A DNA stretch of 44,802 bases from Methylococcales bacterium OPU3_GD_OMZ (lineage in GTDB: Bacteria > Pseudomonadota > Gammaproteobacteria > Methylococcales > Methylomonadaceae). The stretch's first letter is position 1. Each line of letters opens with the position of its first letter. A program made the translations under genes and the position numbers. Shown here one piece after another: positions 8,642 to 17,200 of the stretch. The stretch is taken from contig MPSY01000003.1 of NCBI GenBank assembly GCA_001901525.1, positions 1-44,802 of the forward strand, written 5' to 3'. The notes under the pieces were generated by a model. The model saw only the letters and a list, made by a program, of their open reading frames with translations, had not been told where the DNA came from and did not search any database.

Positions 8642-9289
8642 TTAATTGGTTCCGTCCCAATGTAAAAAATTTTGTAACAGTTGTATACCCACCGATTGAC
8701 TTTTTTCTGGGTGAAACTGTACAGCAAAGATATTATTGTGTTTTAAAGCGCAACTGAAAGGTTCAGGATAACACGTTGTGGCCGTACTAAATTGAGAGTC
8801 ATCGGGTTTTACATAGTAACTGTGAACAAAATAGAAACGGCTGTGTTGTGGAATATTCTGCCATAAAGGATGGTTGTTTTGTTCCTGAGTAACTTCATTC
8901 CACCCCATATGGGGGATTTTTAATTTATAACCTTGCGAGTCAATGATGTCTTTTGAAAAACAACGGACCTGACCTGGAATAATATTTAAACAATCGATAC
9001 CCTCGTTTTCTTCACTGTTACTGAGTAATGCTTGCATACCTAAACAAATACCAAGAAAAGGTTTGTTTTTTACAGCGTCGTTAATAACTTCTGTAAGTTG
9101 TAGTTTTTCTAAAGCCTGAATACAGTCACGAATACCTCCTACCCCAGGAAATACGACCCGATCAGCAGCTAAAATGGTATCGGCATCTGATGTTAAAAAA
9201 ACATTAACTTCAGGTTCAGCATATTGTAATGCTTTTGAGATGGAATGGAGGTTGCCCATTCCATAATCAATTACAGCAACGGAAGGCAT
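8642..9289 (-). CDS. hisH: imidazole glycerol phosphate synthase subunit HisH (glutaminase)
   Basis: HisH hydrolyses glutamine and channels ammonia into HisF. The 215-residue class I amidotransferase shows the N-terminal IDYGMGNLHSI, the oxyanion-region PGVGGI, the nucleophile Cys in FLGICLGMQALL, and the His-Pro-Glu of the catalytic triad in FAVQFHPEKSQ. It starts 19 bases after the hisB stop, continuing the his operon. Confidence 0.96.
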   Translation of the reverse strand: MPSVAVIDYGMGNLHSISKALQYAEPEVNVFLTSDADTILAADRVVFPGVGGIRDCIQALEKLQLTEVINDAVKNKPFLGICLGMQALLSNSEENEGIDCLNIIPGQVRCFSKDIIDSQGYKLKIPHMGWNEVTQEQNNHPLWQNIPQHSRFYFVHSYYVKPDDSQFSTATTCYPEPFSCALKHNNIFAVQFHPEKSQSVGIQLLQNFLHWDGTN

Positions 9290-9308
9290 AGTTTTATCTA
9301 TTAGTTAA

Positions 9309-9902
9309 TTAAAGTAGCCCTTTGGTCGAAGGTGTGACGCCTTGCATTCTTGGGTCATCAGTAACCGCCATGCGAATTGCTTTACCAAAGGCTTTAAAGA
9401 TCGTTTCGGCAATATGATGAGAGTTGTCACCGCGCAAATTGTCGATATGTAACGAAATATTAGCGTGATTAACAAAGCCTTGGAAAAATTCTTTAAATAA
9501 GTCGGTATCAAAATTCCCGATAGTGCGCCTTGGGTATTCGGCGTGGTAAATAAGGCTGGGTCGGCCTGAAAAATCGATAACTACACGAGACAATGCTTCA
9601 TCAAGTGGAACGTAGCTATGCCCATAACGGGTAATTCCTTTTTTATCGCCCAGCGCTTTGTTGAACGCTTGCCCTAAAGTAATGCCAATATCTTCTACCG
9701 TATGATGGGCATCGATATGTAGGTCTCCTTTAGCAATGAGAGCAATATCTATTAGACCATGTCGACTAATTTGCTCTAACATATGTTCCAGAAAAGGCAC
9801 CCCAGTAGTCGCGCTAAATTGACCGCTGCCGTCTACGTTAATGGTCGTTTTTATTTGTGTTTCGAGCGTATTCCGCTCAACTTCAGCAATACGTTGATTC
9901 AT
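9309..9902 (-). CDS. hisB: imidazoleglycerol-phosphate dehydratase HisB
   Basis: HisB dehydrates imidazole glycerol phosphate to imidazole acetol phosphate. The 197-residue protein is the monofunctional form, not the enterobacterial fusion with histidinol phosphatase. Metal-binding His clusters are visible in [39 protein letters not shown] and GDNSHHIAE. It is the first gene of the hisBHAFIE-tatABC series. hisG, hisD and hisC are not in the window and must lie elsewhere. Confidence 0.97.
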   Translation of the reverse strand: MNQRIAEVERNTLETQIKTTINVDGSGQFSATTGVPFLEHMLEQISRHGLIDIALIAKGDLHIDAHHTVEDIGITLGQAFNKALGDKKGITRYGHSYVPLDEALSRVVIDFSGRPSLIYHAEYPRRTIGNFDTDLFKEFFQGFVNHANISLHIDNLRGDNSHHIAETIFKAFGKAIRMAVTDDPRMQGVTPSTKGLL

Positions 9903-10126
9903 TACAAGCCTGGTTAGGTTTTAATTTGGTCATTTTACTATAATTAAGTTAAATCACGTAAAACTAAAACAATTCAATTTGTTAGATTTGTTATTAAATA
10001 AACCCTTATTTTAATTAACAAAGGTTTATTTAAAGGATAAGGAATTGCCTTCATTATTTTAAGGTAATTAAAATAGAGTAGCTCAATGCGTTAAGCTAAC
10101 TTATGTTGTGAGCCCTTCTTATCTAT
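9903..10126. other. typA-hisB intergenic region (no gene seen)
   Basis: These 224 A+T-rich bases separate the end of typA from the start of hisB. I find no convincing coding frame. An 11-bp inverted repeat at 9994-10033 and a smaller ATTTTAA/TTAAAAT pair near 10055-10075 are the only structures. The his operon promoter should lie here, but no strong -35/-10 pair stands out. Confidence 0.5.
9994..10033. repeat. 11-bp perfect inverted repeat between typA and hisB
   Basis: TTAAATAAACC at 9994-10004 pairs with GGTTTATTTAA at 10023-10033 across an 18-base loop. It could be a weak, A+T-rich terminator for typA or an operator of the histidine operon. No clean T-run follows on either strand, so the role is undecided. 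Confidence 0.45.
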
Positions 10127-11932
10127 TTATTTTGCGCGTTTGCGGTCAATTTCTTTTAATAAAATTTTACGCAAACGAATAGAGACAGGGGTCACTTCAA
10201 CTAATTCATCATCACTAATAAATTCTAATGCTTGTTCCAAGGTCATTTTCTGAATGCGTGCGCAAGTTAAGCTTTCATCGGTTCCTGATGCGCGTACATT
10301 GGTGAGTGGTTTCGGTTTGGTGGGGTTGACCGTTAAATCACTATTGCGAGAATGGATACCAACGAGCATCCCTTCGTAGATCTCGTCGCCATTAACAACT
10401 AATAATTCACCACGAGCTTGTAGCGGGTACAATGAATAATCAACCGCTTTTCCTTTAGCCATTGAAACTAAGACGCCACGGGTGCGTAATCCAACAGCGC
10501 CTTCTTTAACTGGGCCGTAATGGTCGAAAACATGGTAGAACAAACCTGAGCCTGAGGTGGCGGTTAAAAACTCAGTTTGAAAACCGAGTAAACCACGAGA
10601 TGGGACAATGTATTCTAAACGAATACGGCCTTTGCCATCAGGAACCATGTCTTTAAGGTCGCCTTTTCGATCACCTAGTTTTTCCATAATAGTGCCCTGG
10701 TGATTTTCTTCAACCTCGATGGTGACATATTCAAAGGGTTCAGATTTGATCCCATCAATTTCTTTGATAATAACTTCTGGGCGAGACACACCCATTTCAA
10801 ATCCTTCGCGCCGCATATTTTCAATCAATACGGAGAGGTGTAATTCGCCACGGCCGGAGACTTTAAATTTGTCTGGGTCATCTGTTCCTTCAACACGTAA
10901 AGCAACGTTGTGTTGTAATTCTTTATCTAACCGGTCACGAATTTGGCGCGTGGTTATGAATTTACCCTCTTTGCCGGCAAAAGGAGAGTTGTTGACTTGA
11001 AAGGTCATGCTGACCGTAGGCTCATCAATAGATAATGCCGGTAAAGCTTCTACATTTTCAGGGTCGCATAGTGTTTCTGATATTTGTAATTTTTCAATAC
11101 CACAAAAAGCAACAATATCACCGGCTTGTGCAGAATCAATTTCAATACGGTCAAGCCCGTGGAAGCCATAAATTTTTAACATGCGACCATTACGCGTTTT
11201 ACCATCACTCGATATAAGCGTGAGTGGCATATTACGTTTTACGATGCCTTTTTGAATGCGTCCAATACCAATAACACCCACATAAGAATTATAGTCCAAA
11301 CTGATCACTTGCATCTGAAAGGGTGCGGTTATATCAACATCAGGTGGGTTGACTTTGTCGACAATAGTTTCAAATAAGGGCGTCATGTCACCGTCTCGAA
11401 CATCATCTTCTAAACTGGCATAACCATTTAATGCCGAGGCATAAATAACAGGAAAATCTAATTGCTCATCAGTACCGCCTAAGTTGTCAAAGAGATCAAA
11501 GGTTTGATCAAGAACCCAATCAGGGCGTGCACCAGGGCGGTCAATTTTGTTAATTACCACAATAGGTTTGAGTCCAAGTGCAAAAGCTTTTTGCGTTACA
11601 AAGCGGGTTTGAGGCATGGGGCCGTCAACGGCATCAACTAACAGTAAAACAGAATCAACCATAGAGAGTACACGTTCGACCTCGCCACCAAAATCAGCAT
11701 GACCGGGTGTGTCTACAATGTTGATATGGTAGTCATTCCAAGTTAGTGCTGTATTTTTTGCCAGAATGGTAATGCCGCGTTCTTTTTCAAGATCATTGGA
11801 GTCCATCATGCGTTCATCGATGCGTTCATGGCTGGCAAAAGTACCGGATTGTTGAAGGAGTTTGTCAACCAGTGTGGTTTTGCCATGATCAACATGAGCG
11901 ATAATGGCAATATTTCTAATTTTTTCTATCAC
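10127..11932 (-). CDS. typA: translational GTPase TypA/BipA
   Basis: TypA is an EF-G-like GTPase that acts on the ribosome, with a role in 50S assembly and stress or low-temperature growth in other species. The 601-residue protein has G1 AHVDHGKTT (12-20), DTPGHADFGGEVER, NKIDRPGARPDWV, a beta-barrel domain II, EF-G-like domains and the family C-terminal domain (LTNVRASGTDES and following). Length and motifs fit full-length TypA. It follows the rhodanese gene on the same strand and ends 224 bases before hisB. Confidence 0.96.
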   Translation of the reverse strand: MIEKIRNIAIIAHVDHGKTTLVDKLLQQSGTFASHERIDERMMDSNDLEKERGITILAKNTALTWNDYHINIVDTPGHADFGGEVERVLSMVDSVLLLVDAVDGPMPQTRFVTQKAFALGLKPIVVINKIDRPGARPDWVLDQTFDLFDNLGGTDEQLDFPVIYASALNGYASLEDDVRDGDMTPLFETIVDKVNPPDVDITAPFQMQVISLDYNSYVGVIGIGRIQKGIVKRNMPLTLISSDGKTRNGRMLKIYGFHGLDRIEIDSAQAGDIVAFCGIEKLQISETLCDPENVEALPALSIDEPTVSMTFQVNNSPFAGKEGKFITTRQIRDRLDKELQHNVALRVEGTDDPDKFKVSGRGELHLSVLIENMRREGFEMGVSRPEVIIKEIDGIKSEPFEYVTIEVEENHQGTIMEKLGDRKGDLKDMVPDGKGRIRLEYIVPSRGLLGFQTEFLTATSGSGLFYHVFDHYGPVKEGAVGLRTRGVLVSMAKGKAVDYSLYPLQARGELLVVNGDEIYEGMLVGIHSRNSDLTVNPTKPKPLTNVRASGTDESLTCARIQKMTLEQALEFISDDELVEVTPVSIRLRKILLKEIDRKRAK

Positions 11933-11976
11933 GTCTTATAAACCTAAATTTTTTGGGTAAATGAATGGTAAGAGAT

Positions 11977-12369
11977 TTATGTCTGTTCCCAAGGTAGATT
12001 GTGGTAACGCCATCCACCTAAGGTACCTCGGTGTTTTTGTGCATCTAAGTCACCCTCAAAACCTTCGTTAATGTTAATTAAGTTCTGGTACCCTTTTTCT
12101 GCAAGGGCATTGGCGGCTGCCAATGAACGAGCGCCACTTCGACAAAGTAATAAGACCGGAGTATTGGTATTATCAAGATATTGTTGGACGGTAGAAATAA
12201 AGTGTGGGTTTATTTGCCAGTCAGGCGCTTCTTTCCATGGAATATGAATAGCGTTAATCGGGTGACCAATAAAAGAAAATTCAACTTTGGTGCGTACGTC
12301 AATGAGAATGGCTTCTGGGTTGCTTTGTATGAAGTCCCAGGCTTCTAATGGGTTTTTATTTATAATCAT
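11977..12369 (-). CDS. single-domain rhodanese-like protein
   Basis: A 130-residue rhodanese domain. The family A motif is seen in ILIDVRTKVEFSFIGHPINAIHIPW, and the active-site loop LLCRSGARS carries the catalytic Cys that would hold a persulfide, followed by GFEGDLD. It has no signal peptide, so it is cytoplasmic. The sulfur acceptor cannot be told from sequence. The start overlaps the upstream methyltransferase stop by four bases, implying coupling. Confidence 0.85.
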   Translation of the reverse strand: MIINKNPLEAWDFIQSNPEAILIDVRTKVEFSFIGHPINAIHIPWKEAPDWQINPHFISTVQQYLDNTNTPVLLLCRSGARSLAAANALAEKGYQNLININEGFEGDLDAQKHRGTLGGWRYHNLPWEQT

Positions 12370-12950
12370 GATCGTGGCCTCTGGCCTATAAAAAGAGCTT
12401 GGTTTCTAATACCTTGGGAAATACTGCCGAGCTTCCCGTTTTCGCGGTAATAGACCACGCTTAAGCTATTAAATAAATTCAGTAATTCATTTTTAGCTAA
12501 TAAGAAGTCAGGATTGCTAGGACCTTGTAATGTTGTTTTTTCTTGGGTGAATGTTTGATAAAACACTAAGCCACCCGGTTTAAGGCTATTGCTTATATTT
12601 GCACAGAGGCTACGATCCAAAAATTTACTCACAACAATGACATCATAAGAAGTCGGCTTTAAACTGGCTTGTTCAATCTGTAGCACTTCAGGGGCAAGGG
12701 GTAATTTTTTACCGCTGGCAAATTCCTTTAGTTTTTTAATTGCAATATCTGAGCTGTCCCAAGCAGCGGTTGTTAAGCCATGACTAGCTAAAAAAATAGC
12801 ATTAGCACCTATTCCACACGCTAAATCCAAAGCATTGCCTGATTGGGGCAATAAATAGGCATTTTCAGTTAAGACTTCAGCAACAGGGTATTGTACATGA
12901 TCTGCATGAAGATAGCGTAGGTCCCATTTGTTTTTATCAGATTTAATCAT
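12366..12950 (-). CDS. class I SAM-dependent methyltransferase (TehB-like)
   Basis: A protein of about 194 residues with motif I ALDLACGIGANAIFLASHG, the acidic loop AAWDSSDIAI and post-motif SLKPGGLVFYQTF, the Rossmann-like fold of small-molecule methyltransferases. The opening KWDLRYLHAD resembles TehB-type proteins. The substrate is unknown. I chose ATG 12950 (MIKSDKNKW). An earlier ATG at 12971 adds seven residues but overlaps lysR by 29 bases, and neither has a good Shine-Dalgarno sequence. Its four-base overlap with the rhodanese gene suggests a shared function, perhaps in sulfur or toxic oxyanion chemistry, which is inference. Confidence 0.8.
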   Translation of the reverse strand: MIKSDKNKWDLRYLHADHVQYPVAEVLTENAYLLPQSGNALDLACGIGANAIFLASHGLTTAAWDSSDIAIKKLKEFASGKKLPLAPEVLQIEQASLKPTSYDVIVVSKFLDRSLCANISNSLKPGGLVFYQTFTQEKTTLQGPSNPDFLLAKNELLNLFNSLSVVYYRENGKLGSISQGIRNQALFIGQRPRS

Positions 12951-13857
12951 TATTTTTGCGTTTAGTTTCATTGAGCGGGGTTAACCAGTCCTGTAAAAAA
13001 GTTAAGAAATCACTGACTTTGGCAGATAAATATTTACGATGAGGATAAACCGCGTTAACTTGCAGTGGTGGCAGTGAATAATTGGTCAGAATCGCTTGAA
13101 GGTGACCCTTATTAATATCTTCATTGACCATGTAACTGGGAAGCATAACGATACCGGTACCTTGAATAGAGGCAATGCGAATAGGGTCGGCAATATTGGC
13201 CTGAAAACTTCCAGATACTTTTAAAGAGGTTTTAGTGTGGCCTTGATGGAATTTCCATTGGTCGTAGGGTGGCATAGCTAAGTTGATTAGGCAATTGTGT
13301 TGTTTAAGGTCTTGGGGTTCTTGAGGGGTTCCTCTCTTTTCAAAATAGCGGGGTGCACCGCACACGACAAGTTCATAACTTGCAAGTTTACGGGCAATAA
13401 AACTGCTGTTTTCGAGTGCCCCAAGAAGAATGGCGATATCAATGCCATCATCAATTAAGTTACTGGGGTTACTTTGTAAAATAAGATCAATATTTAATTT
13501 CGGGTGTAGTTCAATAAATTCAGATAATGCCGGGGTTATATATGAGGTTCCGAAAACAGTGGGTGCGCTTAGGCGAAGTGTGCCTTGTGGCTCTGTGTGC
13601 ATATGGGTAACAGAGGCCTCCATTTCATTGACATCTGATAACACCTGTTGGCAGCGATCAAGGTATGCTGAGCCTATTTCAGTTAAGCTTAATTGCCGGG
13701 TTGTTCTGTTAAATAAACGAACACCGAGTTTTTTTTCTAAATGCATGATGTGTTTGGTCGTCATGGCTCTGGAAATAGACAGATCCCGGGCGCCCCCGAC
13801 AAAGCTTCCGTTGTGGGCCACACGGACAAAAACAGTCATGCTGGTTAGTTTGTCCAT
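12943..13857 (-). CDS. LysR-family transcriptional regulator
   Basis: A 304-residue regulator with an N-terminal winged helix-turn-helix (residues about 1-60, with FVRVAHNGSFVGGARDLSIS and LEKKLGVRLFNRTTR) and a periplasmic-binding-like effector domain from about residue 90. A Shine-Dalgarno AAGGA lies ahead of the ATG. LysR proteins usually regulate a divergent gene, and here the divergent neighbour is the 48-codon membrane protein at 14012. The methyltransferase and rhodanese genes follow it with overlaps. The effector and targets cannot be read from sequence. Confidence 0.92.
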   Translation of the reverse strand: MDKLTSMTVFVRVAHNGSFVGGARDLSISRAMTTKHIMHLEKKLGVRLFNRTTRQLSLTEIGSAYLDRCQQVLSDVNEMEASVTHMHTEPQGTLRLSAPTVFGTSYITPALSEFIELHPKLNIDLILQSNPSNLIDDGIDIAILLGALENSSFIARKLASYELVVCGAPRYFEKRGTPQEPQDLKQHNCLINLAMPPYDQWKFHQGHTKTSLKVSGSFQANIADPIRIASIQGTGIVMLPSYMVNEDINKGHLQAILTNYSLPPLQVNAVYPHRKYLSAKVSDFLTFLQDWLTPLNETKRKNND

Positions 13858-13902
13858 CCAATAGTTTCCTTTTAAGAAATAATTAATTAATAAATTGGTT
13901 AA

Positions 13903-13930
13903 TTGTTATTTATTTAAAGCATTGTATAAT
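13903..13930 (+). promoter_or_regulatory. sigma70-type promoter of the 14012 small gene
   Basis: A -35 box TTGTTA at 13903-13908 and a perfect -10 box TATAAT at 13925-13930 are separated by 16 bases. Transcription would start near 13937 and give a leader of about 75 bases before the GTG at 14012. The site lies in the spacer shared with the divergent LysR gene, so LysR control is possible. Confidence 0.6.
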
Positions 13931-14011
13931 GACCCACATCAACACTGCAAGCTCGCTAAACAATTGGTTTGTAGGGGTTTTTTAATTTAATGATTTTATA
14001 GAGGATTTATC

Positions 14012-14158
14012 GTGTCTGACTTAAGAAAAGATGTTTTAATCGCCGCTGTGTTTGTTTTAGGGCTTTGTAGTTTTATTTCCGGTCAGTACGTTTTTTCGGT
14101 GTTTTCGTTTATCAGTAGTAGTTTAATGATGCTGTTGGTACGAAGAAAGGTTGTTTAA
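14012..14158 (+). CDS. 48-residue two-span membrane protein (unknown function)
   Basis: GTG at 14012 is preceded by a GAGGA Shine-Dalgarno sequence with good spacing, and the frame ends at TAA 14156-14158. The product begins MSDLRKDVLIAAVFVLGL, has one hydrophobic stretch at about residues 8-24 and another at about 26-43, and ends in positive charge (VRRKVV). That predicts a small membrane hairpin. A promoter lies upstream and a textbook terminator 46 bases downstream, so it forms a monocistronic unit. I do not recognise a family. Promoter, ribosome site and terminator together make it likely to be a real gene rather than chance. Confidence 0.65.
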   Translation: MSDLRKDVLIAAVFVLGLCSFISGQYVFSVFSFISSSLMMLLVRRKVV

Positions 14159-14204
14159 GCATTGGTAATTACCCTCCAAAAAACTGATTACTGATGTATT
14201 TTTG

Positions 14205-14238
14205 ACCCTATTACTGATTCCAGTAATAGGGTTTTTTT
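14205..14238 (+). terminator. strong intrinsic terminator
   Basis: A perfect 12-bp stem (ACCCTATTACTG at 14205-14216 with its complement at 14221-14232) closes a 4-base loop, and seven T residues follow to 14238. It ends the small transcript from 13937 and shields the convergent ComEA-like gene. Confidence 0.9.
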
Positions 14239-14284
14239 ATTGTTATAAGTCAGTTACTGTTTTCCAGAACGGTAAATAAGCATG

Positions 14285-14539
14285 TTAGGGGGCGGCAAAC
14301 TGAATGTCTTGCTGATTATTTTTAAGTGTTTTTTTGCCAATACCTTTGACTCGATTTAACTGATCAAGTGATGAAAAGGAGCCATTTTTTTCACGGTAAT
14401 TTATGATAGCTTCAGCTTTTTTTAAACCGATACCGTTAAGGGCGTTGGCGATCTCGGTGCTATTGGCTGTATTGATATTGATAGGTGCTGCTGTTACGGT
14501 TAATGAAACAAAAAGTAGAAAAATAAAATATTTAAACAT
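14285..14539 (-). CDS. ComEA-like helix-hairpin-helix protein
   Basis: An 84-residue secreted protein: a signal peptide (MFKYFIFLLFVSLTVTA), then NINTANSTEIANALNGIGLKKAEAI and LNRVKGIGKKTL, the paired HhH units of the ComEA family. ComEA binds DNA in the periplasm and helps pull it in during natural transformation. In gammaproteobacteria short ComEA proteins like this often stand alone. AAGGAG lies eight bases before the ATG. No other competence gene is in the window, so a role in DNA uptake is inferred from family only. Confidence 0.88.
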   Translation of the reverse strand: MFKYFIFLLFVSLTVTAAPININTANSTEIANALNGIGLKKAEAIINYREKNGSFSSLDQLNRVKGIGKKTLKNNQQDIQFAAP

Positions 14540-14618
14540 ATTAAATCTCCTTAAAATTAGAGCATTAAAATACTACGAATAAAACTTTACGTAGCGACAG
14601 CTAAAAAATAGTTTGTTC

Positions 14619-14645
14619 TTGAGTGACTGCAATTTTATTTATAAT
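14619..14645 (+). promoter_or_regulatory. candidate promoter of the DUF3306-like/ferredoxin/TorD unit
   Basis: TTGAGT (14619-14624) and a perfect TATAAT (14640-14645) are separated by 15 bases, shorter than ideal. A palindrome AGGCA-T-TGCCT lies just downstream at 14658-14668 and could be an operator. The first coding start is 14729. Confidence 0.4.
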
Positions 14646-14728
14646 ATTGTGTTGATAAGGCATTGCCTGGTGACTTTATTTTGTTGTCTAATGAGTTTGT
14701 TTTCTTCATATTTTAATACAGTAAAGCC

Positions 14729-15091
14729 ATGATTCGACGTATGGGCTCTTTATGGCCATGGAAATCAAAACCATCGGATAGTTCAGAATTAAGCCCGCAG
14801 CAAGATTTATTGCCTGAAGATGAGCCGGCTATTGAAGAATTAACAGAAATAGTTCTTAAGCAATTACTACAGAAGAAAGAGTTTACAATTCTTGATGGGT
14901 TGAATGAATACGATGAGGATTATACTTTTTTTGAATCGCGGGGGAATATTATCACCCATGAAATGAAAAAAATATTGGTCGATGAAGTATTGTCGCAACG
15001 GCAGGAAATGGCGATCGCTGAGTGTGAAAATGAAGACCAGAATCAAGATATTAAAAAGGTAAGAGATCAAGATGATCAACAGTCCGGTTGA
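14729..15091 (+). CDS. DUF3306-like protein of formate-dehydrogenase accessory clusters
   Basis: A 120-residue acidic, soluble protein without signal peptide or membrane segment. The central block VLKQLLQKKEFTILDGLNEYDEDYT resembles the conserved end of DUF3306 proteins, which normally sit next to a polyferredoxin and a TorD chaperone in formate dehydrogenase loci. The next two genes are exactly those partners, which supports the call. The protein is shorter than the usual family size, and its C-terminus is Gln/Asp-rich. ATG 14729 is taken as the start; ATG 14741 is an alternative. The 3' end overlaps the ferredoxin gene by 20 bases. Its function is unknown in the family. Confidence 0.55.
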   Translation: MIRRMGSLWPWKSKPSDSSELSPQQDLLPEDEPAIEELTEIVLKQLLQKKEFTILDGLNEYDEDYTFFESRGNIITHEMKKILVDEVLSQRQEMAIAECENEDQNQDIKKVRDQDDQQSG

Positions 15092-16604
15092 ATTAGCACA
15101 ACAAGCTGTTGATCAATGTGCCGTCGAAGCAACATCTTATGTAACATTTGAATCAGAAGGGTCATTATTGGTTATCGGTGCGACCTCCGAAGTTCTTGAG
15201 ATATTGTCGCTATTAAATGCATTTTCAGTTTCAGTTTTTTGTGTGGATAGTTATACAAGTCAAGAACAGGTCCGGTTGCTTGAAAGAGTGAACCTTATAG
15301 AGGCTGTTGTTAATATTCAATTGTCTGGGTATTTGGGTAATTTTACAGTTACCGGGGTAGCGAATAGCTTTGATTTGGTTTTGGATTTGCGTCAAGAGGC
15401 GGATTTCCAATCAGCCTTAAGTCCGATTGGTTATTTTCAATTGACAGCGATCGGTGAATTACCACGTGTTGTTGAGCAATTAAATGATCTTGTGGGTATT
15501 TTTGATAAACCTAAGTATTTTTCCTATTTAGAGGAAAAATGTGCCCACAGTCGAAATCAGATAGAGGGGTGCCGGCAATGTATTGATATTTGCAGTGCGG
15601 ATGCAATAACCTCGGTTGATTTTCAAATCGTAGTAAATCCATATTTATGCCAAGGCTGTGGTGATTGTTCGGTCGTTTGTCCATCTGGGGCAATGAATTA
15701 TCAATACCTCTCTCGTCAAGACATACTGAATCAGTTATGGTCGATGTTAAAAGCATTTTATTCAGCCGGAGGGAGGCAGCCGGTCGTTGTTTTTTGCAAT
15801 GCAGAAGATAGGAGTGTTTTGGCTTCGTATCGGAATGATTATTTATTGTTTCCATTGGAGTCGTTATCTTCAGTAGGGGCTGAAGTTTGGTTAGCGGCAT
15901 TGGCTTTTGGGGCGGGTCTGGTGGTTCTTTATAATTCAGAGCCATTGTTAGCTAGCAGTGAACAGGTACTCAATAATGAGTTAGAAGTAACCCGTGCAAT
16001 CTTAATAGGCATGGGATTTTCAGAAAAATTATTGTATCGCTCTGAAGGTATTTTAGTGCAAAATAACGGTGCTGATTTTTTGACTATTCCGCCGGCTACT
16101 TTTGCCGGTGATAATGATAAGCGAGCTATTTTTCGGTTGGCGGTGGATCATTTGTTTAACTATGCCAGCCAACAACCGAGACAAGTAAAATTATTGGGTA
16201 ACACGGCCTGGGGTGAAGTAAAGGCAGCAAGAGATTTGTGTACCTTGTGTTTTTCTTGTGTTTCTGCATGCCCCTCGGGTGCGTTACAATCCGGACAAAA
16301 CAGTCCGCAATTAAACTTTATTGAATCATTATGCTTGCAATGTAATTTGTGTGTTTCAACGTGTCCAGAACAGGCTCTCGCGTTAAGTGCGCGTTATGTT
16401 TATGATGGTGTGGGGGCCCGTAGTTCTAGGCGTTTACATGAGGAATCAGCATTTCATTGTATTAACTGTCAAAAGCCTTTTGCAACAGAAAAAATGATGA
16501 CGGTTATGAAAGAAAAGTTATCCGGGCATCCCATGTTCCAAGGGGAAGCATTGAAACGATTGGAAATGTGTGAGGATTGTCGCATTAAGAGTCAGTTTGG
16601 TTGA
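15072..16604 (+). CDS. polyferredoxin with four [4Fe-4S] motifs, formate-dehydrogenase-cluster type
   Basis: A 510-residue cytoplasmic protein. An N-terminal Rossmann-like region is followed by a first Cys pair of motifs (C157/C167/C170/C174 and C193/C196/C199/C203), a middle domain, and a second pair (C390/C393/C396/C400 and C421/C424/C427/C431). A C-terminal CxxC...CxxC set (C463/C466 and C500/C503) could bind zinc. This architecture matches the large ferredoxin-like protein found beside TorD chaperones in formate dehydrogenase loci. It probably moves electrons or supports cofactor or cluster insertion. It overlaps its neighbours on both sides, so the three genes form one unit. The oxidoreductase it should serve is not in the window. 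Confidence 0.8.
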   Translation: MINSPVELAQQAVDQCAVEATSYVTFESEGSLLVIGATSEVLEILSLLNAFSVSVFCVDSYTSQEQVRLLERVNLIEAVVNIQLSGYLGNFTVTGVANSFDLVLDLRQEADFQSALSPIGYFQLTAIGELPRVVEQLNDLVGIFDKPKYFSYLEEKCAHSRNQIEGCRQCIDICSADAITSVDFQIVVNPYLCQGCGDCSVVCPSGAMNYQYLSRQDILNQLWSMLKAFYSAGGRQPVVVFCNAEDRSVLASYRNDYLLFPLESLSSVGAEVWLAALAFGAGLVVLYNSEPLLASSEQVLNNELEVTRAILIGMGFSEKLLYRSEGILVQNNGADFLTIPPATFAGDNDKRAIFRLAVDHLFNYASQQPRQVKLLGNTAWGEVKAARDLCTLCFSCVSACPSGALQSGQNSPQLNFIESLCLQCNLCVSTCPEQALALSARYVYDGVGARSSRRLHEESAFHCINCQKPFATEKMMTVMKEKLSGHPMFQGEALKRLEMCEDCRIKSQFG

Positions 16605-16609
16605 AAGTT

Positions 16610-17200
16610 ATGGGAGCACCGGAAGAAGATTTGGAGCATCAGTTACGGGCGAATACATATGGTTTATTAGCGCATTTGTTTGTTGCTGAACCTAATAGAC
16701 AAACCTTGTCATTATTAGCATCAATAAGTACTCAGGCATCAGTTAAAGAGACACCGGTTTCAAAGGCTTGGGGTCAATTATTTTGTGTTGCTAAAACGAT
16801 GGAAATAGCTGCCATTAGTACGGAGTTTCAACAATTATTTATTGGTGTAGCGCGTGGAGAATTATTACCTTATGGGTGCTATTATCAGACTGGATTTTTA
16901 ATGGATAAGCCTTTAATAATGCTTCGACAGGACTTGCAGGTTATGGGTTTTAAGCGACAAGAAAATAGCCGGGAGCCTGAGGATCATGTGGCTGCCCTGT
17001 GTGAAGTGATGGCTATATTGGTACGAGAGGATCGAAAAGAGCAGTTCGATTTTTTTAAAAAACATATGAATGTGTGGATGCCGGTATTTTTTAAGGATAT
17101 TAACGAAACGCCATCGGCTTGTTTTTATCAGGCGGTTGCTTTATTGGGCACGGCTTTTTTTCAGGTTGAAGAAACGTTTATGGGTATGAGTAATGATTGA
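16610..17200 (+). CDS. TorD/DmsD-family molybdoenzyme chaperone
   Basis: TorD-type chaperones hold molybdoenzyme precursors until cofactor insertion and Tat export. The all-helical protein of about 196 residues shows the family stretches YGLLAHLF, FQQLFIGVARGELLPYGCYY, LDKP-like MDKPLIMLR, and the signature EPEDHVAALCEVMA. ATG 16610 is chosen. TTG 16601, which overlaps the ferredoxin stop, would add three residues. The gene ends inside the start of polA (8-base overlap). It is the third member of the DUF3306-like/ferredoxin/TorD set, and its client enzyme is not in the window. Confidence 0.85.
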   Translation: MGAPEEDLEHQLRANTYGLLAHLFVAEPNRQTLSLLASISTQASVKETPVSKAWGQLFCVAKTMEIAAISTEFQQLFIGVARGELLPYGCYYQTGFLMDKPLIMLRQDLQVMGFKRQENSREPEDHVAALCEVMAILVREDRKEQFDFFKKHMNVWMPVFFKDINETPSACFYQAVALLGTAFFQVEETFMGMSND

